Part shown: positions 9,065 to 17,904 of the stretch, piece by piece
Position numbering within the stretch: position 1 is the stretch's first letter
Layout: every line of letters starts with the position of its first letter
Origin: Mycolicibacterium sp. ND9-15
GTDB lineage: Bacteria > Actinomycetota > Actinomycetes > Mycobacteriales > Mycobacteriaceae
Assembly: GCF_035918395.1 (NCBI RefSeq)
Contig: NZ_CP142362.1
Span: forward strand, 2,207,501 to 2,271,500
Direction of reading: 5' to 3'
Length of the DNA stretch: 64,000 nucleotides
Translations under genes and position numbers: made by a program
The notes under the pieces: model-generated
The model's database searches: none
The model's input: the letters and a program-made list of their open reading frames with translations, nothing else
Told to the model about the DNA's origin: nothing

Positions 9065-9730
9065 ATGAGCACCACATTGAACGATCCCCGAGTGGCCGCT
9101 GCACTCGACCGGATGTACGCAGAATCCCGGTACCAGATGGAGGCGCTGCGCGACCGCGGTGCCGACTTCGCCCGCCTCTCGGAGGCCAGCCCGCAGGAGC
9201 GCGCCGACGCGCTCAGCGACTTCTATCTGCCGATAACGCCGGAGGCGGGTCGCCTGCTTTACGCGCTGCTGCGGGCGAGCAGACCGGCAACCGTCGTCGA
9301 GTTCGGCATGTCCCTCGGCATCTCCACCATCCACCTGGCTGCGGCCGTGCGGGACAACGGCACCGGTCGCGTCGTCACGACCGAGATGAGCGCGGCCAAA
9401 GTTGCCGCCGCGACGAAGACGTTCGTCGACATCAAGCTCGACGATGTCATTGCCGTGCTGCCAGGTGACGCACTGAACACCCTGCAAACCCTCGACAGCA
9501 CAGTGGATTTCGTCTTGCTCGACGGGTGGAAGGAGCTGTACCTGCCAGTGCTTGAACTGCTGGAACCCCGCCTGACACCCGGGGCGCTCGTCGTCGCGGA
9601 CAACACGGCCATGACCGAGCTCGCCCCCTACGTCGACTATGTCCGCGACCCGGCGAACGGCTACGTCAGCATCCCGTTCCCCACGAGGGACAGCGACAGC
9701 ATGGAGATCAGCTGTCGCGCAGTCACTTAG
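9065..9730 (+). CDS. Class I SAM-dependent O-methyltransferase (family 3)
   Basis: A 221-residue methyltransferase. The SAM site is visible as VVEFGMSLGISTIHLAAAV (residues about 76-94), followed by the acidic residue of strand 2 (VVTTEMS) and DFVLLDGWKELYLPVLELLEPRLTPGALVVADN, the hallmark of the cation-dependent O-methyltransferase_3 family. Such enzymes methylate catechol-like or small hydroxyl substrates; the real substrate is unknown. The ATG at 9065 begins the conserved region. The gene is divergent from the MoxR operon, with 70 bp between the two starts, and overlaps tail to tail with the helical protein at 9723-10532. Confidence 0.85.
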   Translation: MSTTLNDPRVAAALDRMYAESRYQMEALRDRGADFARLSEASPQERADALSDFYLPITPEAGRLLYALLRASRPATVVEFGMSLGISTIHLAAAVRDNGTGRVVTTEMSAAKVAAATKTFVDIKLDDVIAVLPGDALNTLQTLDSTVDFVLLDGWKELYLPVLELLEPRLTPGALVVADNTAMTELAPYVDYVRDPANGYVSIPFPTRDSDSMEISCRAVT

Positions 9731-10532
9731 CCCGCCGCAGGCCGGCCTTGGCCTCCTTGACGACGGCTGCGGCATCGCGGCTGGTCTGCTTGCCCTTGCC
9801 GTAGGCGTTTTCGGCGGCGGCGAGGCCGCGTTCGGCCTGCTGTAACCGCCGCTTGGCATCCTGGTGCCGCAGACGTGCGGCCGCCAGATCCGATTGCAGT
9901 TCGGACAGCGCATCGTCGGCTTCGGCCCTGGCACGTTCCGCGGCGGCAAGCACCTGCTGCAGTTCCCGGCGGGCCGCGTCCTCGCCATCGCCCGAGTCGT
10001 CCGTGACCGCGGGCTCGGGCTCAGGCTCCGGCTTGCGCCTGGCCGTCGAGCTGAAAACGATTGCGCTGTCGCCGAACTCGCCGAAACCGGACCACTCTTC
10101 GGCCTTGGTCAACCGACCGAGCCGGTCGGCGACATCCGGGTCGGCGACGGCTGCCTGCAATGTGGCGGTGACGTCGTCACGCAACGCGCCGCTAGGGCTC
10201 TTGAGTTCCGCCTCCTCGAACGCGGTCCGGGCCAAGTCGTTGACCAGCCTGCGCTGCTCGGCCGACAGCTCACGGATACGTTCGCCGTCCATCGCGGCAT
10301 GCGCATCGCGCAGCCGCTCGCCCAAATCCTTCAAACGTCCCTTGACGTCCCCGTCGCCGAGCGCGAGCCGGTTCACCACCCATGCCGCGGTCGTCGGTTT
10401 ACGTGCCGCCGAGATTCGCTTGGCGGTGTCGGTGTCGCGACCCTTCTTCGCCTCACCCGCGAGCTTGGTGCGCAGCGCGGTGAAGCCCTCCGGCCTGGCG
10501 GCATACAGTTCGTCGAGCGCATCGTCGGCCAT
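9723..10532 (-). CDS. Conserved Ala/Arg-rich coiled-coil protein
   Basis: A 269-residue protein made mostly of charged alpha helix. Residues 1-130 contain ALRTKLAGEAKKGRDTDTAKRISAARKPTTAAWVVNRLA, which I have seen as a conserved actinobacterial hypothetical. A Pro/Glu linker follows (EPEPEPAVTDDSG), then a long coiled coil (residues about 185-269) with heptad-like Ala/Leu/Glu/Arg runs (ERARAEADDALSELQSDLAAARLRHQDAKRRL). No membrane segment or signal is present. The ATG at 10532 was chosen because the sequence loses protein-like composition upstream. Function unknown; the coiled coil suggests oligomerisation or nucleic-acid binding. Confidence 0.7.
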   Translation of the reverse strand: MADDALDELYAARPEGFTALRTKLAGEAKKGRDTDTAKRISAARKPTTAAWVVNRLALGDGDVKGRLKDLGERLRDAHAAMDGERIRELSAEQRRLVNDLARTAFEEAELKSPSGALRDDVTATLQAAVADPDVADRLGRLTKAEEWSGFGEFGDSAIVFSSTARRKPEPEPEPAVTDDSGDGEDAARRELQQVLAAAERARAEADDALSELQSDLAAARLRHQDAKRRLQQAERGLAAAENAYGKGKQTSRDAAAVVKEAKAGLRRAK

Positions 10533-10631
10533 CACCTCATCTTCCCTCAGCGTGTTCCCCGAGCGCACGGTTGACGTACGCATCCGTCGCGATGAGCCGC
10601 GAACAAGCGGGCGCTCGGCGATGATCATCGG

Positions 10632-12539
10632 GTGCACACAGCGCCGCGTACCGGCCCGTTGCGTTCGGCGGTGGTGATCGCCGCCCTCGGCGTAGTGTTC
10701 GGCGACATCGGCACCAGCCCGATCTACACGATCCAGACGGTGTTCAATCCCCACGACCCGCATCCCGTCCCGGTCGCCGACAGCAACGTCTACGGCGTGG
10801 TATCGCTGATCTTCTGGTCGGTGATGATCATCGTCACGCTGACCTACGTCACGCTGGTCATGCGCGCCGACAACCACGGCGAGGGCGGGATCATGGCGCT
10901 GATCACTCTGCTGCGCCGCTGGACCGGCCGCGGACGACGCGCCACAGCGGTGCTGGCCGCCGCGGGACTGTTCGGCGCGGCGTTGTTCTTCGGCGACAGC
11001 ATGATCACGCCCGCGATCTCGGTGCTCTCGGCGGTCGAGGGGCTGAAGGTGGTCGACCCGGGGCTCAGAGATTTCGTCGTCCCGATCACCGCGGTGATCA
11101 TCGTCGTGCTGTTCTCGGTGCAGCGCCGCGGCACCGCGACCATCGGGCGCTTCTTCGGGCCGGTGATGATCCTGTGGTTCACCGCGATCGGCGCGTGCGG
11201 GGTGCGAGGCATCGCCGGACATCCGGAGATCCTGAAGGCGCTGTCGCCGACGTACGCGCTGGCCTTCGTCAGCGGCCATTTCCACATTGCGTTCTTCGCG
11301 TTGGCAGCGATCGTCCTCGCGGTGACGGGCGCCGAGGCACTGTACGCCGATATGGGCCACTTCGGCAGGCGGGCAATCACTTTCGGGTGGCTCGGCCTGG
11401 TGCTGCCCGCCTGCACGCTGAGCTACTTCGGTCAGGGCGCGCTGGTCCTCGGCGACGATTCCACGGTCGCCGCCCCCTTCTTCCTGCTGGCCCCGGAGTG
11501 GGCCCGGGTCCCGATGGTGCTGTTGGCCACCGCCGCGACCGTGATCGCGTCACAGGCGGTGATCACCGGCGCGTTCTCGGTGACGTCGCAGGCCGCCCGC
11601 CTCGGTTACCTGCCGCGACTTCGCATCGAGCACACCTCGGCCTCCACCATCGGCCAGATCTACGTGCCGTGGATCAACGGCGCCCTGCTGTTGGGGGTGC
11701 TGATCCTGGTGTTCGCCTTCCGCAGTTCGGCGGCACTGGCCTACGCGTTCGGGATGGCGGTGACGGGCACCATCACGATCACCACCCTGCTGTTCTTCTA
11801 CTACGCGCGGACCCGGTGGGGATGGCCGCTGTGGGCGGTGTTGCCCGGCGCAGGCGCGCTGCTGGTGGTCGATCTGATGTTCTTCGGCGCCAACCTCACC
11901 AAGCTGGTACATGGCGCGTGGTTGCCGCTGACCATCGCCGTCGCGGCGTTCACCGTGATGACCACGTGGCAGCGCGGCCGCGAAATCGTCACCCGGGCAC
12001 GCGAACACGCCGAAGGTCCGTTACGCGAGTTCGTCGACGGCTTGACGCGCCGCGAACCGCCGCTGATCCGGATGCCGGGGACGGCGGTATTCATGAACCG
12101 GGGCAGCCACACCGCTCCGCTGGCCATGCGGGCCAACGTCGAACACAACCGCGTGCTGACCGAGCACGTGATCATCTTGTCAATCGAGACCGATACGGTG
12201 CCGCGTGTGCCCGACGCCGAGCGGATGACGCACGACGACCTCGGCTATGCCCGGGACGGAATCGTCCACGTGGTCGCCCGGTTCGGTTACATGGAACGCC
12301 CGAATGTGCCGCGCGCGCTCGCCTTACTCGATCCGGAGGACACCGAGGGTCCGATCGACCTGGTCAACGCGTCGTACTTCCTGTCCAAGCTCGAGCTCTT
12401 CGCGGGCGATACTCCGACCATGGCGCCGTGGCGCAAGCGGCTGTTCATCGCGACGTCGCACATCGCCGCCGACGCCGCAGGGCATTTCGGCCTGCCGCTC
12501 GACCGCACCGTGATCGTCGGCTCCCGCATCCAGCTCTAG
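10632..12539 (+). CDS. kup: Kup-type potassium uptake protein
   Basis: A 635-residue membrane protein with the Kup signature GDIGTSPIYTIQT near residue 27 and about 12 membrane segments in the first 450 residues. The cytoplasmic C-terminal domain contains MPGTAVFMNRG and the ending PTIVGSRIQL-like typical of the KUP/HAK/KT family. It takes up K+ with protons at the cytoplasmic membrane. The start is a GTG at 10632; a perfect 12-bp palindrome (CGATGATCATCG, 10619-10630) sits directly before it and could be an operator. The gene is monocistronic and convergent with the rhomboid gene (stops 3 bp apart). Confidence 0.92.
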   Translation: MHTAPRTGPLRSAVVIAALGVVFGDIGTSPIYTIQTVFNPHDPHPVPVADSNVYGVVSLIFWSVMIIVTLTYVTLVMRADNHGEGGIMALITLLRRWTGRGRRATAVLAAAGLFGAALFFGDSMITPAISVLSAVEGLKVVDPGLRDFVVPITAVIIVVLFSVQRRGTATIGRFFGPVMILWFTAIGACGVRGIAGHPEILKALSPTYALAFVSGHFHIAFFALAAIVLAVTGAEALYADMGHFGRRAITFGWLGLVLPACTLSYFGQGALVLGDDSTVAAPFFLLAPEWARVPMVLLATAATVIASQAVITGAFSVTSQAARLGYLPRLRIEHTSASTIGQIYVPWINGALLLGVLILVFAFRSSAALAYAFGMAVTGTITITTLLFFYYARTRWGWPLWAVLPGAGALLVVDLMFFGANLTKLVHGAWLPLTIAVAAFTVMTTWQRGREIVTRAREHAEGPLREFVDGLTRREPPLIRMPGTAVFMNRGSHTAPLAMRANVEHNRVLTEHVIILSIETDTVPRVPDAERMTHDDLGYARDGIVHVVARFGYMERPNVPRALALLDPEDTEGPIDLVNASYFLSKLELFAGDTPTMAPWRKRLFIATSHIAADAAGHFGLPLDRTVIVGSRIQL

Positions 12540-12542
12540 AGC

Positions 12543-13394
12543 TCAGGCCAAGCCCAGCGAAGCCAGTAGATCGGCCGTGCGCCACCAGATCAGCAGCGCG
12601 AAGACCACCAGCGCCGCCGCGGTGGCGCCCGCCTGCACCAGGTTGCGAGAGCCGCGCGGCGCGTACGCGTACGCGGTGGCGATCACCGCGCCGCTGACGA
12701 GCCCGCCGATGTGGCCCTGCCAGCTGATGTTCTGCGAACTGACCAGCGGGATGACGAACGTGAAGGCCAGGTTGATCGCGATGATGGCGACCACCCACCG
12801 CACGTCCGTGTTGAGTCGCTTGCCGACCACGAAGATCGCGCCGAACAACCCGAAGATCGCGCCCGACGCCCCCGCTGTCTGCGCGACGGGCGACGACAGC
12901 AGGTACACCAGTACCGATCCGCCCAGCGCGCTGAGCAGGTACAGCGCCGAGAACCGCAGCCGGCCCAGCGCAGCCTCCAAGGGCGGCCCCACCACGTAGA
13001 GGGCCCACATGTTGAACAGGATGTGCGCCGCCCCATAGTGCAGGAACGCCGAGGTCAGCAAGCGGTACAGCTCGCCGTCGGCCACCGCGTAGGACTGCAG
13101 CACCAATTCGCGCTGCAGGCCCGGCACCGATATCTGCAGTACGAACATCACCACGTTCGCGGCGATCAGCGCATAGGTGACCATCGGCTTGGTGGCCTGG
13201 GTGCGCACCTGACGGACCTGCTGCGCGCCGGTGTTCACGCATTCCACGCACTGATGGCCGACCGCGGCATCGCGCATGCATTCAGGGCAGATGTAGCGGT
13301 TGCACCGTGCGCAACGGACATACGTCACGCGGTCGGGGTGCCGGTAGCACGTCGGCGTGACCGGCGGGGTCGACATGGGGTGGGAGTCGGTCAC
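12543..13394 (-). CDS. Rhomboid-family intramembrane serine protease with N-terminal zinc finger
   Basis: A 283-residue protein. Residues 16-52 form a B-box-like zinc finger (CYRH, CARC, CPEC, HQCVEC). Six to seven membrane segments follow. The rhomboid residues are all present: H124 and N128 (HILFN), the catalytic serine S177 in GASG, and H228 in WQGHIGG. It therefore should cleave membrane proteins within the bilayer. The arrangement matches the mycobacterial Rv0110-type rhomboid. Its GTG start at 13394 overlaps the TGA of the VOC gene (GTGA), so the two are translationally coupled; an ATG at 13376 is the alternative start. Confidence 0.9.
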   Translation of the reverse strand: MTDSHPMSTPPVTPTCYRHPDRVTYVRCARCNRYICPECMRDAAVGHQCVECVNTGAQQVRQVRTQATKPMVTYALIAANVVMFVLQISVPGLQRELVLQSYAVADGELYRLLTSAFLHYGAAHILFNMWALYVVGPPLEAALGRLRFSALYLLSALGGSVLVYLLSSPVAQTAGASGAIFGLFGAIFVVGKRLNTDVRWVVAIIAINLAFTFVIPLVSSQNISWQGHIGGLVSGAVIATAYAYAPRGSRNLVQAGATAAALVVFALLIWWRTADLLASLGLA

Positions 13395-13798
13395 AGGGTT
13401 CCGAACAGTTCGATCCAGTTGCCGTCCGGATCGGCGACGAACATCCAGCCCATGCCGGGCACCGGTGCGAACTCGGTGAGCGGTTCAACCACGTCGTACT
13501 CGGAGGCGGCGAACGCTTCGGCGACGTCCCGCAGGTTGTTCACCCCCACGGTGAAGTACCGGATGCCCGCCTGCGCCCGCCCGCCACCGGGCGCCACCGG
13601 CGCCGGCGGTGGCGTCTGGTAGCTCACCAGCTTCACCACGCCGGCCCCCAGCGAGTACCGGCGCTGCGAACCGCCGGGGAAATCGACCTCGCCCTGGGGT
13701 TCGAGTTCGAGGAATCCTTCGTAAAAGGCGACCATCGCGTCGAGGTTCGTCGTCACGAGGCCCACTTCGACTCCGGGACTGAGCAGGTCGAGCTTCAC
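13391..13798 (-). CDS. VOC-superfamily (glyoxalase-like) protein
   Basis: A 135-residue protein of the vicinal oxygen chelate fold: VEVGLVTTNLDAMVAFYEGFLELE at the start of the first beta-alpha-beta module and GMGWMFVADPDGNWIELFGTL at the end. VOC members are metal-dependent lyases, dioxygenases or resistance proteins. The canonical glyoxalase metal ligands are not all evident, so the reaction is open. The GTG at 13798 is used because AAGGTGG precedes it at five bases. It is the first gene of a coupled pair with the rhomboid protease; no functional link between the two is obvious. Confidence 0.8.
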   Translation of the reverse strand: MKLDLLSPGVEVGLVTTNLDAMVAFYEGFLELEPQGEVDFPGGSQRRYSLGAGVVKLVSYQTPPPAPVAPGGGRAQAGIRYFTVGVNNLRDVAEAFAASEYDVVEPLTEFAPVPGMGWMFVADPDGNWIELFGTL

Positions 13799-14103
13799 AG
13801 TCACCACCTTAGATAGCGTCTCCGCGGGCCCTGCGCTCGATAACAATTCGGTCACCATCCACATCACGATCAGTTAAAGATCGCCGGCCATTTCTGAGAG
13901 TTTTCAAGATCTCCGCAATTGCTTGCCCGCCCGCTTATCGAATTTCCCCGAAATTGCGGTACAGATCACGCCGCTGCGTTGTAACGCCTGCGAGCGGTCC
14001 GATATCGGCTCCCGCAGCCGCGTTTGCACCGGTTTGCTCTGGGTACCTTGGTTTTCGGGTACGGGGGAATCCGCGACCAAGAAATCCGAAGGAAAGAAGG
14101 AAT
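13799..14103. other. Divergent intergenic region, about 305 bp
   Basis: This stretch separates the leftward VOC gene from the rightward heme-carrier gene. It contains AT-richer sequence near 13870-13950 (unusual for this genome), a possible SigF-type promoter at 14022-14045, and a small inverted repeat CTTGG (about 14047-14051) / CCAAG (about 14079-14083) in the leader. I see no convincing gene. Confidence 0.5.
14022..14045 (+). promoter_or_regulatory. Possible SigF-type promoter of the heme-carrier gene
   Basis: GTTT (14022-14025), a 15-bp spacer and GGGTA (14041-14045) fit the mycobacterial SigF pattern GTTT-N15-17-GGGTA. The spacer is at the short end of the range, so this is only a candidate. 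It lies about 60 bp before the ATG at 14104. Confidence 0.35.
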
Positions 14104-14502
14104 ATGAAATTCCGTGGTATCGCCGCGCGCCGGCAGATCGCCGGCGCCTGTGCCGCCAGCCTGCTCGGTGGGCTTGCGGCAGCAACCATCGCCGCACCAT
14201 CGGCGATGGCCGCACCGGACTGCAGCGCCAGCGCCGTGTCCGGCACCGTCAGCTCGGTGACCGGTTCGGCCCGCGCGTACCTGGACAGCCATCCGGGTGC
14301 CAACCAGGCCGTGACCACCGCGTTCAGCCAGCCACGCGATGAGGCCGCGGCCACATTGCGCGGGTACTTCAACGCCAATCCGCAGGAGTACTACGACCTG
14401 CGCGGCATCCTCTCGCCGATCGGCGACGTGCAGCGCACGTGCAACATCCAGGCGCTGCCGCCGGAGCTGTCGTCGGCCTATGCCGAGTTCATGGCCGGCT
14501 AA
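14104..14502 (+). CDS. Secreted heme-binding protein (hemophore, Rv0203-like)
   Basis: A 132-residue exported protein. The signal peptide covers about residues 1-36, ending in APSAMAAP. The mature part starts with DCSASAVSGTVSSVTGSARAYL and contains AAATLRGYFNANPQEYYDLRGILSPIGDVQRTC. These features and the two cysteines (40 and about 114) match the mycobacterial heme-binding (hemophore) family, whose M. tuberculosis member Rv0203 carries heme to MmpL3/MmpL11. The ATG at 14104 is preceded by GGAAAGAAGGAAT, a clear ribosome-binding site. An intrinsic terminator follows 33 bp after the stop, so it forms a single-gene transcript. Confidence 0.85.
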   Translation: MKFRGIAARRQIAGACAASLLGGLAAATIAAPSAMAAPDCSASAVSGTVSSVTGSARAYLDSHPGANQAVTTAFSQPRDEAAATLRGYFNANPQEYYDLRGILSPIGDVQRTCNIQALPPELSSAYAEFMAG

Positions 14503-14535
14503 GTCAACACAACTACGGCGTGAAAACCAGCTCGA

Positions 14536-14573
14536 CCCGTCGCCGCAGTTCCGCGCTGCGGCGACGGGTTTTT
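14536..14573 (+). terminator. Intrinsic (rho-independent) terminator
   Basis: A perfect 13-bp stem CCCGTCGCCGCAG / CTGCGGCGACGGG (14536-14548 and 14556-14568) with a 7-nt loop is followed by TTTTT (14569-14573). Such canonical terminators are not common in mycobacteria. It ends the heme-carrier transcript. Confidence 0.9.
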
Positions 14574-14609
14574 CATCCCCAGGCCGCGCGTGCCTTTACA
14601 CTGGTCGGC

Positions 14610-15095
14610 ATGATTTCGCCGCGACTCGCCGCCGTCGCCGCCACGGCGCTTCTCGCCTTCGGCATGCCCGGTGTCGCGCAGGCCCAACCGGACGAGCCGC
14701 ACCACCCGGATCCGTCGGCTCCGGGCCCGTCCGCCGCGCCGGGGCCGTCCGCCGCGCCGGGGCCGCCCGCCGCTCCCGCGTCGTCCATCGAGAAAGACGG
14801 CACCTACCAGGTCGGCACCGACATACTGCCGGGCACCTATTCGTCGGCGGGCCCGGTCGACAACGGCGCCTGCTACTGGAAGCGGGTCAACAACGACCAG
14901 GTGCCCGACAACGCGCTCACCAAAAAGCCGCAGGTGGTTCGCATCGAGGCGACCGACACGGCGTTCACCACCAGGGACTGCCAGCCGTGGCAGCAGACCA
15001 ACGCCGCGCCGCCGCCGCAGGCCTCGGCCACCGACGTGCTCGCACAACTCGGGTCGTTCATCGGCAAAGGCATCCTGAGCGGCGGCCCCCGCTAG
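14610..15095 (+). CDS. Secreted protein with Pro/Ala-rich linker
   Basis: A 161-residue protein with a signal peptide (residues 1-26, ending GVAQAQP), then a low-complexity Pro/Ala/Ser linker with the repeated unit PGPSAA (residues about 38-52), then a conserved domain IEKDGTYQVGTDILPGTYSSAGPVDNGACYWKRVN...TKDCQPW-like with two cysteines. The domain GTYQVGxDIxPGTY is widespread in actinobacterial exported proteins of unknown function. The linker suggests a domain held away from the cell surface. The stop codon TAG is part of the probable -10 element of the next gene. Confidence 0.75.
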   Translation: MISPRLAAVAATALLAFGMPGVAQAQPDEPHHPDPSAPGPSAAPGPSAAPGPPAAPASSIEKDGTYQVGTDILPGTYSSAGPVDNGACYWKRVNNDQVPDNALTKKPQVVRIEATDTAFTTRDCQPWQQTNAAPPPQASATDVLAQLGSFIGKGILSGGPR

Positions 15096-15098
15096 CCT
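15093..15098 (+). promoter_or_regulatory. Probable -10 element of a leaderless transcript
   Basis: TAGCCT lies exactly six bases before the GTG of the nitrobindin-like gene at 15105, the usual leaderless arrangement in mycobacteria. It overlaps the stop codon of the preceding gene. Confidence 0.5.
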
Positions 15099-15104
15099 GA
15101 CGGA

Positions 15105-15587
15105 GTGGCCGACCTCCACCCAGACATCGCCCCACTGGCGCCGCTTCTCGGCGTCTGGTCCGGTCGTGGCACCGGCGAGTATCCGACGATCGAACCGTTC
15201 GGCTACACCGAGCAGATCGCGTTCGACCACGTCGGCAAGCCGTTCCTGACCTATCGGCAGAAGACGGCCGCCGACGACGGTCGGCCGTTGCACTCAGAGA
15301 CGGGCTATCTGAGAGTTCCGTCCCCGGGCCGCGCCGAATGGATACTGGCCCACCCGACCGGGATCACCGAGATCGAAGAGGGCACGCTCGTGATCACCGG
15401 GCCGGTCATCGAGCTCGAACTGACCGCGACGGCGATCGGGCGTACGTCATCAGCGAAAGATGTTGCCGCGCTGGGTCGTTCGATTCGGGTAGCCGGCGAC
15501 GAGCTCGTCTACTCGCTGCGGATGGCCGCCGTGGGCCAACCGCTGCAACACCACCTGGCCGCGACATTGCACCGGACGGCCGAATGA
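15105..15587 (+). CDS. Nitrobindin-like heme beta-barrel protein (FABP/THAP4 type)
   Basis: A 160-residue protein with the family signature [16 protein letters not shown] (GxWxGxG, residues about 15-30), a beta-barrel pattern throughout, and histidines near the C-terminus ([10 protein letters not shown]) where nitrobindins place their heme-ligating His. The M. tuberculosis homologue Rv2717c belongs to this family. Bacterial and plant members bind heme and react with NO or peroxynitrite. The GTG start is probably leaderless. The stop overlaps the ATG of the serine hydrolase (ATGA), so the two are co-translated. Confidence 0.85.
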   Translation: MADLHPDIAPLAPLLGVWSGRGTGEYPTIEPFGYTEQIAFDHVGKPFLTYRQKTAADDGRPLHSETGYLRVPSPGRAEWILAHPTGITEIEEGTLVITGPVIELELTATAIGRTSSAKDVAALGRSIRVAGDELVYSLRMAAVGQPLQHHLAATLHRTAE

Positions 15588-16819
15588 CGCCGGACGGCAG
15601 AATCAGCGTGCCGGCCGACCTCGACGCCGTGACCGCGGTCGGCGCCGAGGACCATTCTGAGGTCGACCCGGCATCGATGGAGCGCATCTGGCAGGCCGCT
15701 CGCCACTGGTATCAAGCCGGGATGCAGCCCGCGATCCAGTTGTGCCTGCGACACAATGGCAGGGTTGTGCTGAACCGGGCGATCGGGCACGGGTGGGGGA
15801 ACGGACCTTCCGATCCGCCGGACGCCGAGAAGGTGATCGTCACAACCGAAACGCCGTTCTGTGCGTACTCGGCGGCCAAGGCGATCACGTCGACGGTCGT
15901 GCACATGCTCGTCGAGCGTGGCTGCTTCTCGCTCGACGACCGCGTCTGCGAGTATCTGCCGTCCTACACCAGCCATGGCAAGCACCGCACCACGATCCGC
16001 CACGTGATGACCCACAGCGCGGGGATCCCCATCCACACCGGCCCGCGGCCGGACCTGCGCCGCATGGACGACAGCGAATACACCTGCGAAAAGCTCGGCG
16101 AACTCAAACCGCTGTACCGGCCCGGCCTCGTGCACGTCTACCACGGGCTGACCTGGGGACCGCTGATCCGCGAGATCGTCGGCGCGGCGGCCGGACGCAG
16201 TATCCGCGACATCCTCGCGACTGAGATCCTCGACCCGCTCAGCTTCAGGTGGACGAACTACGGCGTTGCGGCACAGGACGTTCCGTTGGTGGCGTCGAGC
16301 CATGCGACCGGCAAGGAGCTACCCCAGCCCGCCGCCACCGTGTTCCGATTGGCGGTCGGCGGCTCGCTGTACAAGATCATCCCGTTCTCCAACAGCCCGC
16401 AGTACCTCACCAGCGTGCTGCCGTCGTCGAACACGGTCTCCACCGCTTTCGAACTGTCGCGGTTCGCCGAATTGCTGCGGCGCGGCGGCGAACTCGACGG
16501 CGTTCGCGTCATGGCACCAGAGACGCTGCGGGCGGCGACCGCCGAAAGCCGGCGGCTGCGACCGGATGTGGCGGTCGGGTTGGCACCGCTGCGCTGGGGT
16601 ACCGGATACATGCTCGGTTCCAAGCGGTTCGGGCCGTTCGGCCGCAACGCCCCGGCCGCCTTCGGGCACACCGGCTTGACGAACATCGCCGTGTGGGCCG
16701 ACCCGCAACGCCGACTCGCCGCGGGGCTGATCAGCAGCGGCAAACCCGGCCCGCACCGCGAGGCCAATCGTTATACCGCGCTACTGGATGCCATAGCTAC
16801 GGAACTCCCGCGAAACTGA
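15584..16819 (+). CDS. Beta-lactamase-fold serine hydrolase (class C/esterase type)
   Basis: A 411-residue protein of the beta-lactamase/transpeptidase-like fold. The nucleophile motif SxxK is [11 protein letters not shown] (about residues 91-101) and the third motif is HTG in AFGHTGLTN. The usual YxN motif reads YHG ([11 protein letters not shown]), which is closer to esterases such as EstB/LACTB than to beta-lactamases. There is no signal peptide, so it acts in the cytoplasm, perhaps on esters. The ATG overlaps the stop of the nitrobindin gene. Substrate unknown. Confidence 0.8.
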   Translation: MTPDGRISVPADLDAVTAVGAEDHSEVDPASMERIWQAARHWYQAGMQPAIQLCLRHNGRVVLNRAIGHGWGNGPSDPPDAEKVIVTTETPFCAYSAAKAITSTVVHMLVERGCFSLDDRVCEYLPSYTSHGKHRTTIRHVMTHSAGIPIHTGPRPDLRRMDDSEYTCEKLGELKPLYRPGLVHVYHGLTWGPLIREIVGAAAGRSIRDILATEILDPLSFRWTNYGVAAQDVPLVASSHATGKELPQPAATVFRLAVGGSLYKIIPFSNSPQYLTSVLPSSNTVSTAFELSRFAELLRRGGELDGVRVMAPETLRAATAESRRLRPDVAVGLAPLRWGTGYMLGSKRFGPFGRNAPAAFGHTGLTNIAVWADPQRRLAAGLISSGKPGPHREANRYTALLDAIATELPRN

Positions 16820-16838
16820 GCTTGTTCACCGAAACCTG

Positions 16839-17867
16839 CTACATATCTTCAGTTCGGCGTGCAGAGTCGCATCCGGGCACGCTGCCGACCTCCAGACCCG
16901 CGATCTCGGACTCGCCGTCGAAGACCGCCCGCCCGAAATCCTTGACCACACAGCGCAACCGACCACCGAGATGCTCGAAGTCGGCGTCGACGTTGCGCCG
17001 CTCGGCAGGCAGCGGTACGGGAAGCACATGCGGGTCGAGATGTGTCCCGTCACCGTGCAGTTCGACCTGGTAGCGAAGCGACCTCGCCCGCAACGTCCAC
17101 GTTCCGTCCCCGACATCGGAGCGCACCCACGCCGTCGGCGGGGCCAATCGGAGCACCTTGTTCCCGATCCGCACGACGACGCCGGCCACGTCCTGCTTGA
17201 GTGGTCCGAGCGCCAGCAGTCCGCCGGAGAACGCCACCGAGACGTCGGCGTCACCGAAGTCGTGCGCTTGACCCCACCACCACCGCTGCGGGAAGCCGGC
17301 CCCCCAGTTGCGTTCGGTATAGAGCTTGGCCCCGTTGAGGTCCCAGCGCTCGCCGTCGAATTCGACCGTGCCGCTGGCAGACCCGCCGAGCCGGTACGGA
17401 TGCCAATACTGGTTCAGGAACGGCACGACCGAGGCGAGGCCACCGCCGGCCAGCGCCCTGGGCCATCGGACCGGGTCGTCGAACCCCATGTCGACACGCA
17501 CGCCAGGAAGGTCGACGCGCAGCCGGTCGTACGTCGCGTGGAACTGTCCGTCGCCCGCATCGAGCCGAAAAGGGTCCGCGCCCGCGGTCGCATCATCCAG
17601 CGCCGCGCGATAGACCCGCTCACCCGGGTGCAGCGCCACCGCCGTCGTCGCCCAGTCTCCGTCCGGATGCTTGTTGACGCTGAACAGCGCCACCACAACG
17701 CGTCCCGACGCGGCATCGGTGAGCCGCCAGAACCAGCCCTCCATCTCGGTGCCGTGCGACGTCAGCGGGTCGCTGAACGGCAGATCGGCACCCGTGCGGC
17801 GGTAGGCGCCGGCCAGCGGTCCCGCGACGAACCTGGTCGCGTCCCTGGTCGTCTCGAGAGCGGTCAT
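16839..17867 (-). CDS. Tocopherol-cyclase-like family protein
   Basis: A 342-residue beta-rich protein matching the tocopherol cyclase-like family: EGWFWRLTDAASGRVVVALFSVNKH near the start, LNQYWHPYRLGGSASGTVEFDGERWDL in the middle, and YTERNWGAGFPQRWWWGQAHDFGDADVSVAF as the strongest block. In plants the family closes the chromanol ring of vitamin E; mycobacteria do not make tocopherol, so the substrate is different and probably a lipid or isoprenoid. The ATG at 17867 was preferred to the in-frame one at 17900. It is 37 bp downstream of the glutaminyl-cyclase gene on the same strand. Confidence 0.8.
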   Translation of the reverse strand: MTALETTRDATRFVAGPLAGAYRRTGADLPFSDPLTSHGTEMEGWFWRLTDAASGRVVVALFSVNKHPDGDWATTAVALHPGERVYRAALDDATAGADPFRLDAGDGQFHATYDRLRVDLPGVRVDMGFDDPVRWPRALAGGGLASVVPFLNQYWHPYRLGGSASGTVEFDGERWDLNGAKLYTERNWGAGFPQRWWWGQAHDFGDADVSVAFSGGLLALGPLKQDVAGVVVRIGNKVLRLAPPTAWVRSDVGDGTWTLRARSLRYQVELHGDGTHLDPHVLPVPLPAERRNVDADFEHLGGRLRCVVKDFGRAVFDGESEIAGLEVGSVPGCDSARRTEDM

Positions 17868-17904
17868 GAGCGCTACGTTGACGATTCTCACTCGGCGCAA
17901 ACCT

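Noticed and set aside
10533..11360. N-terminal extension of the coiled-coil protein to 11360
   Set aside because: The extension is antisense to kup and shows random His/Arg-rich composition; the real start is the ATG at 10532.
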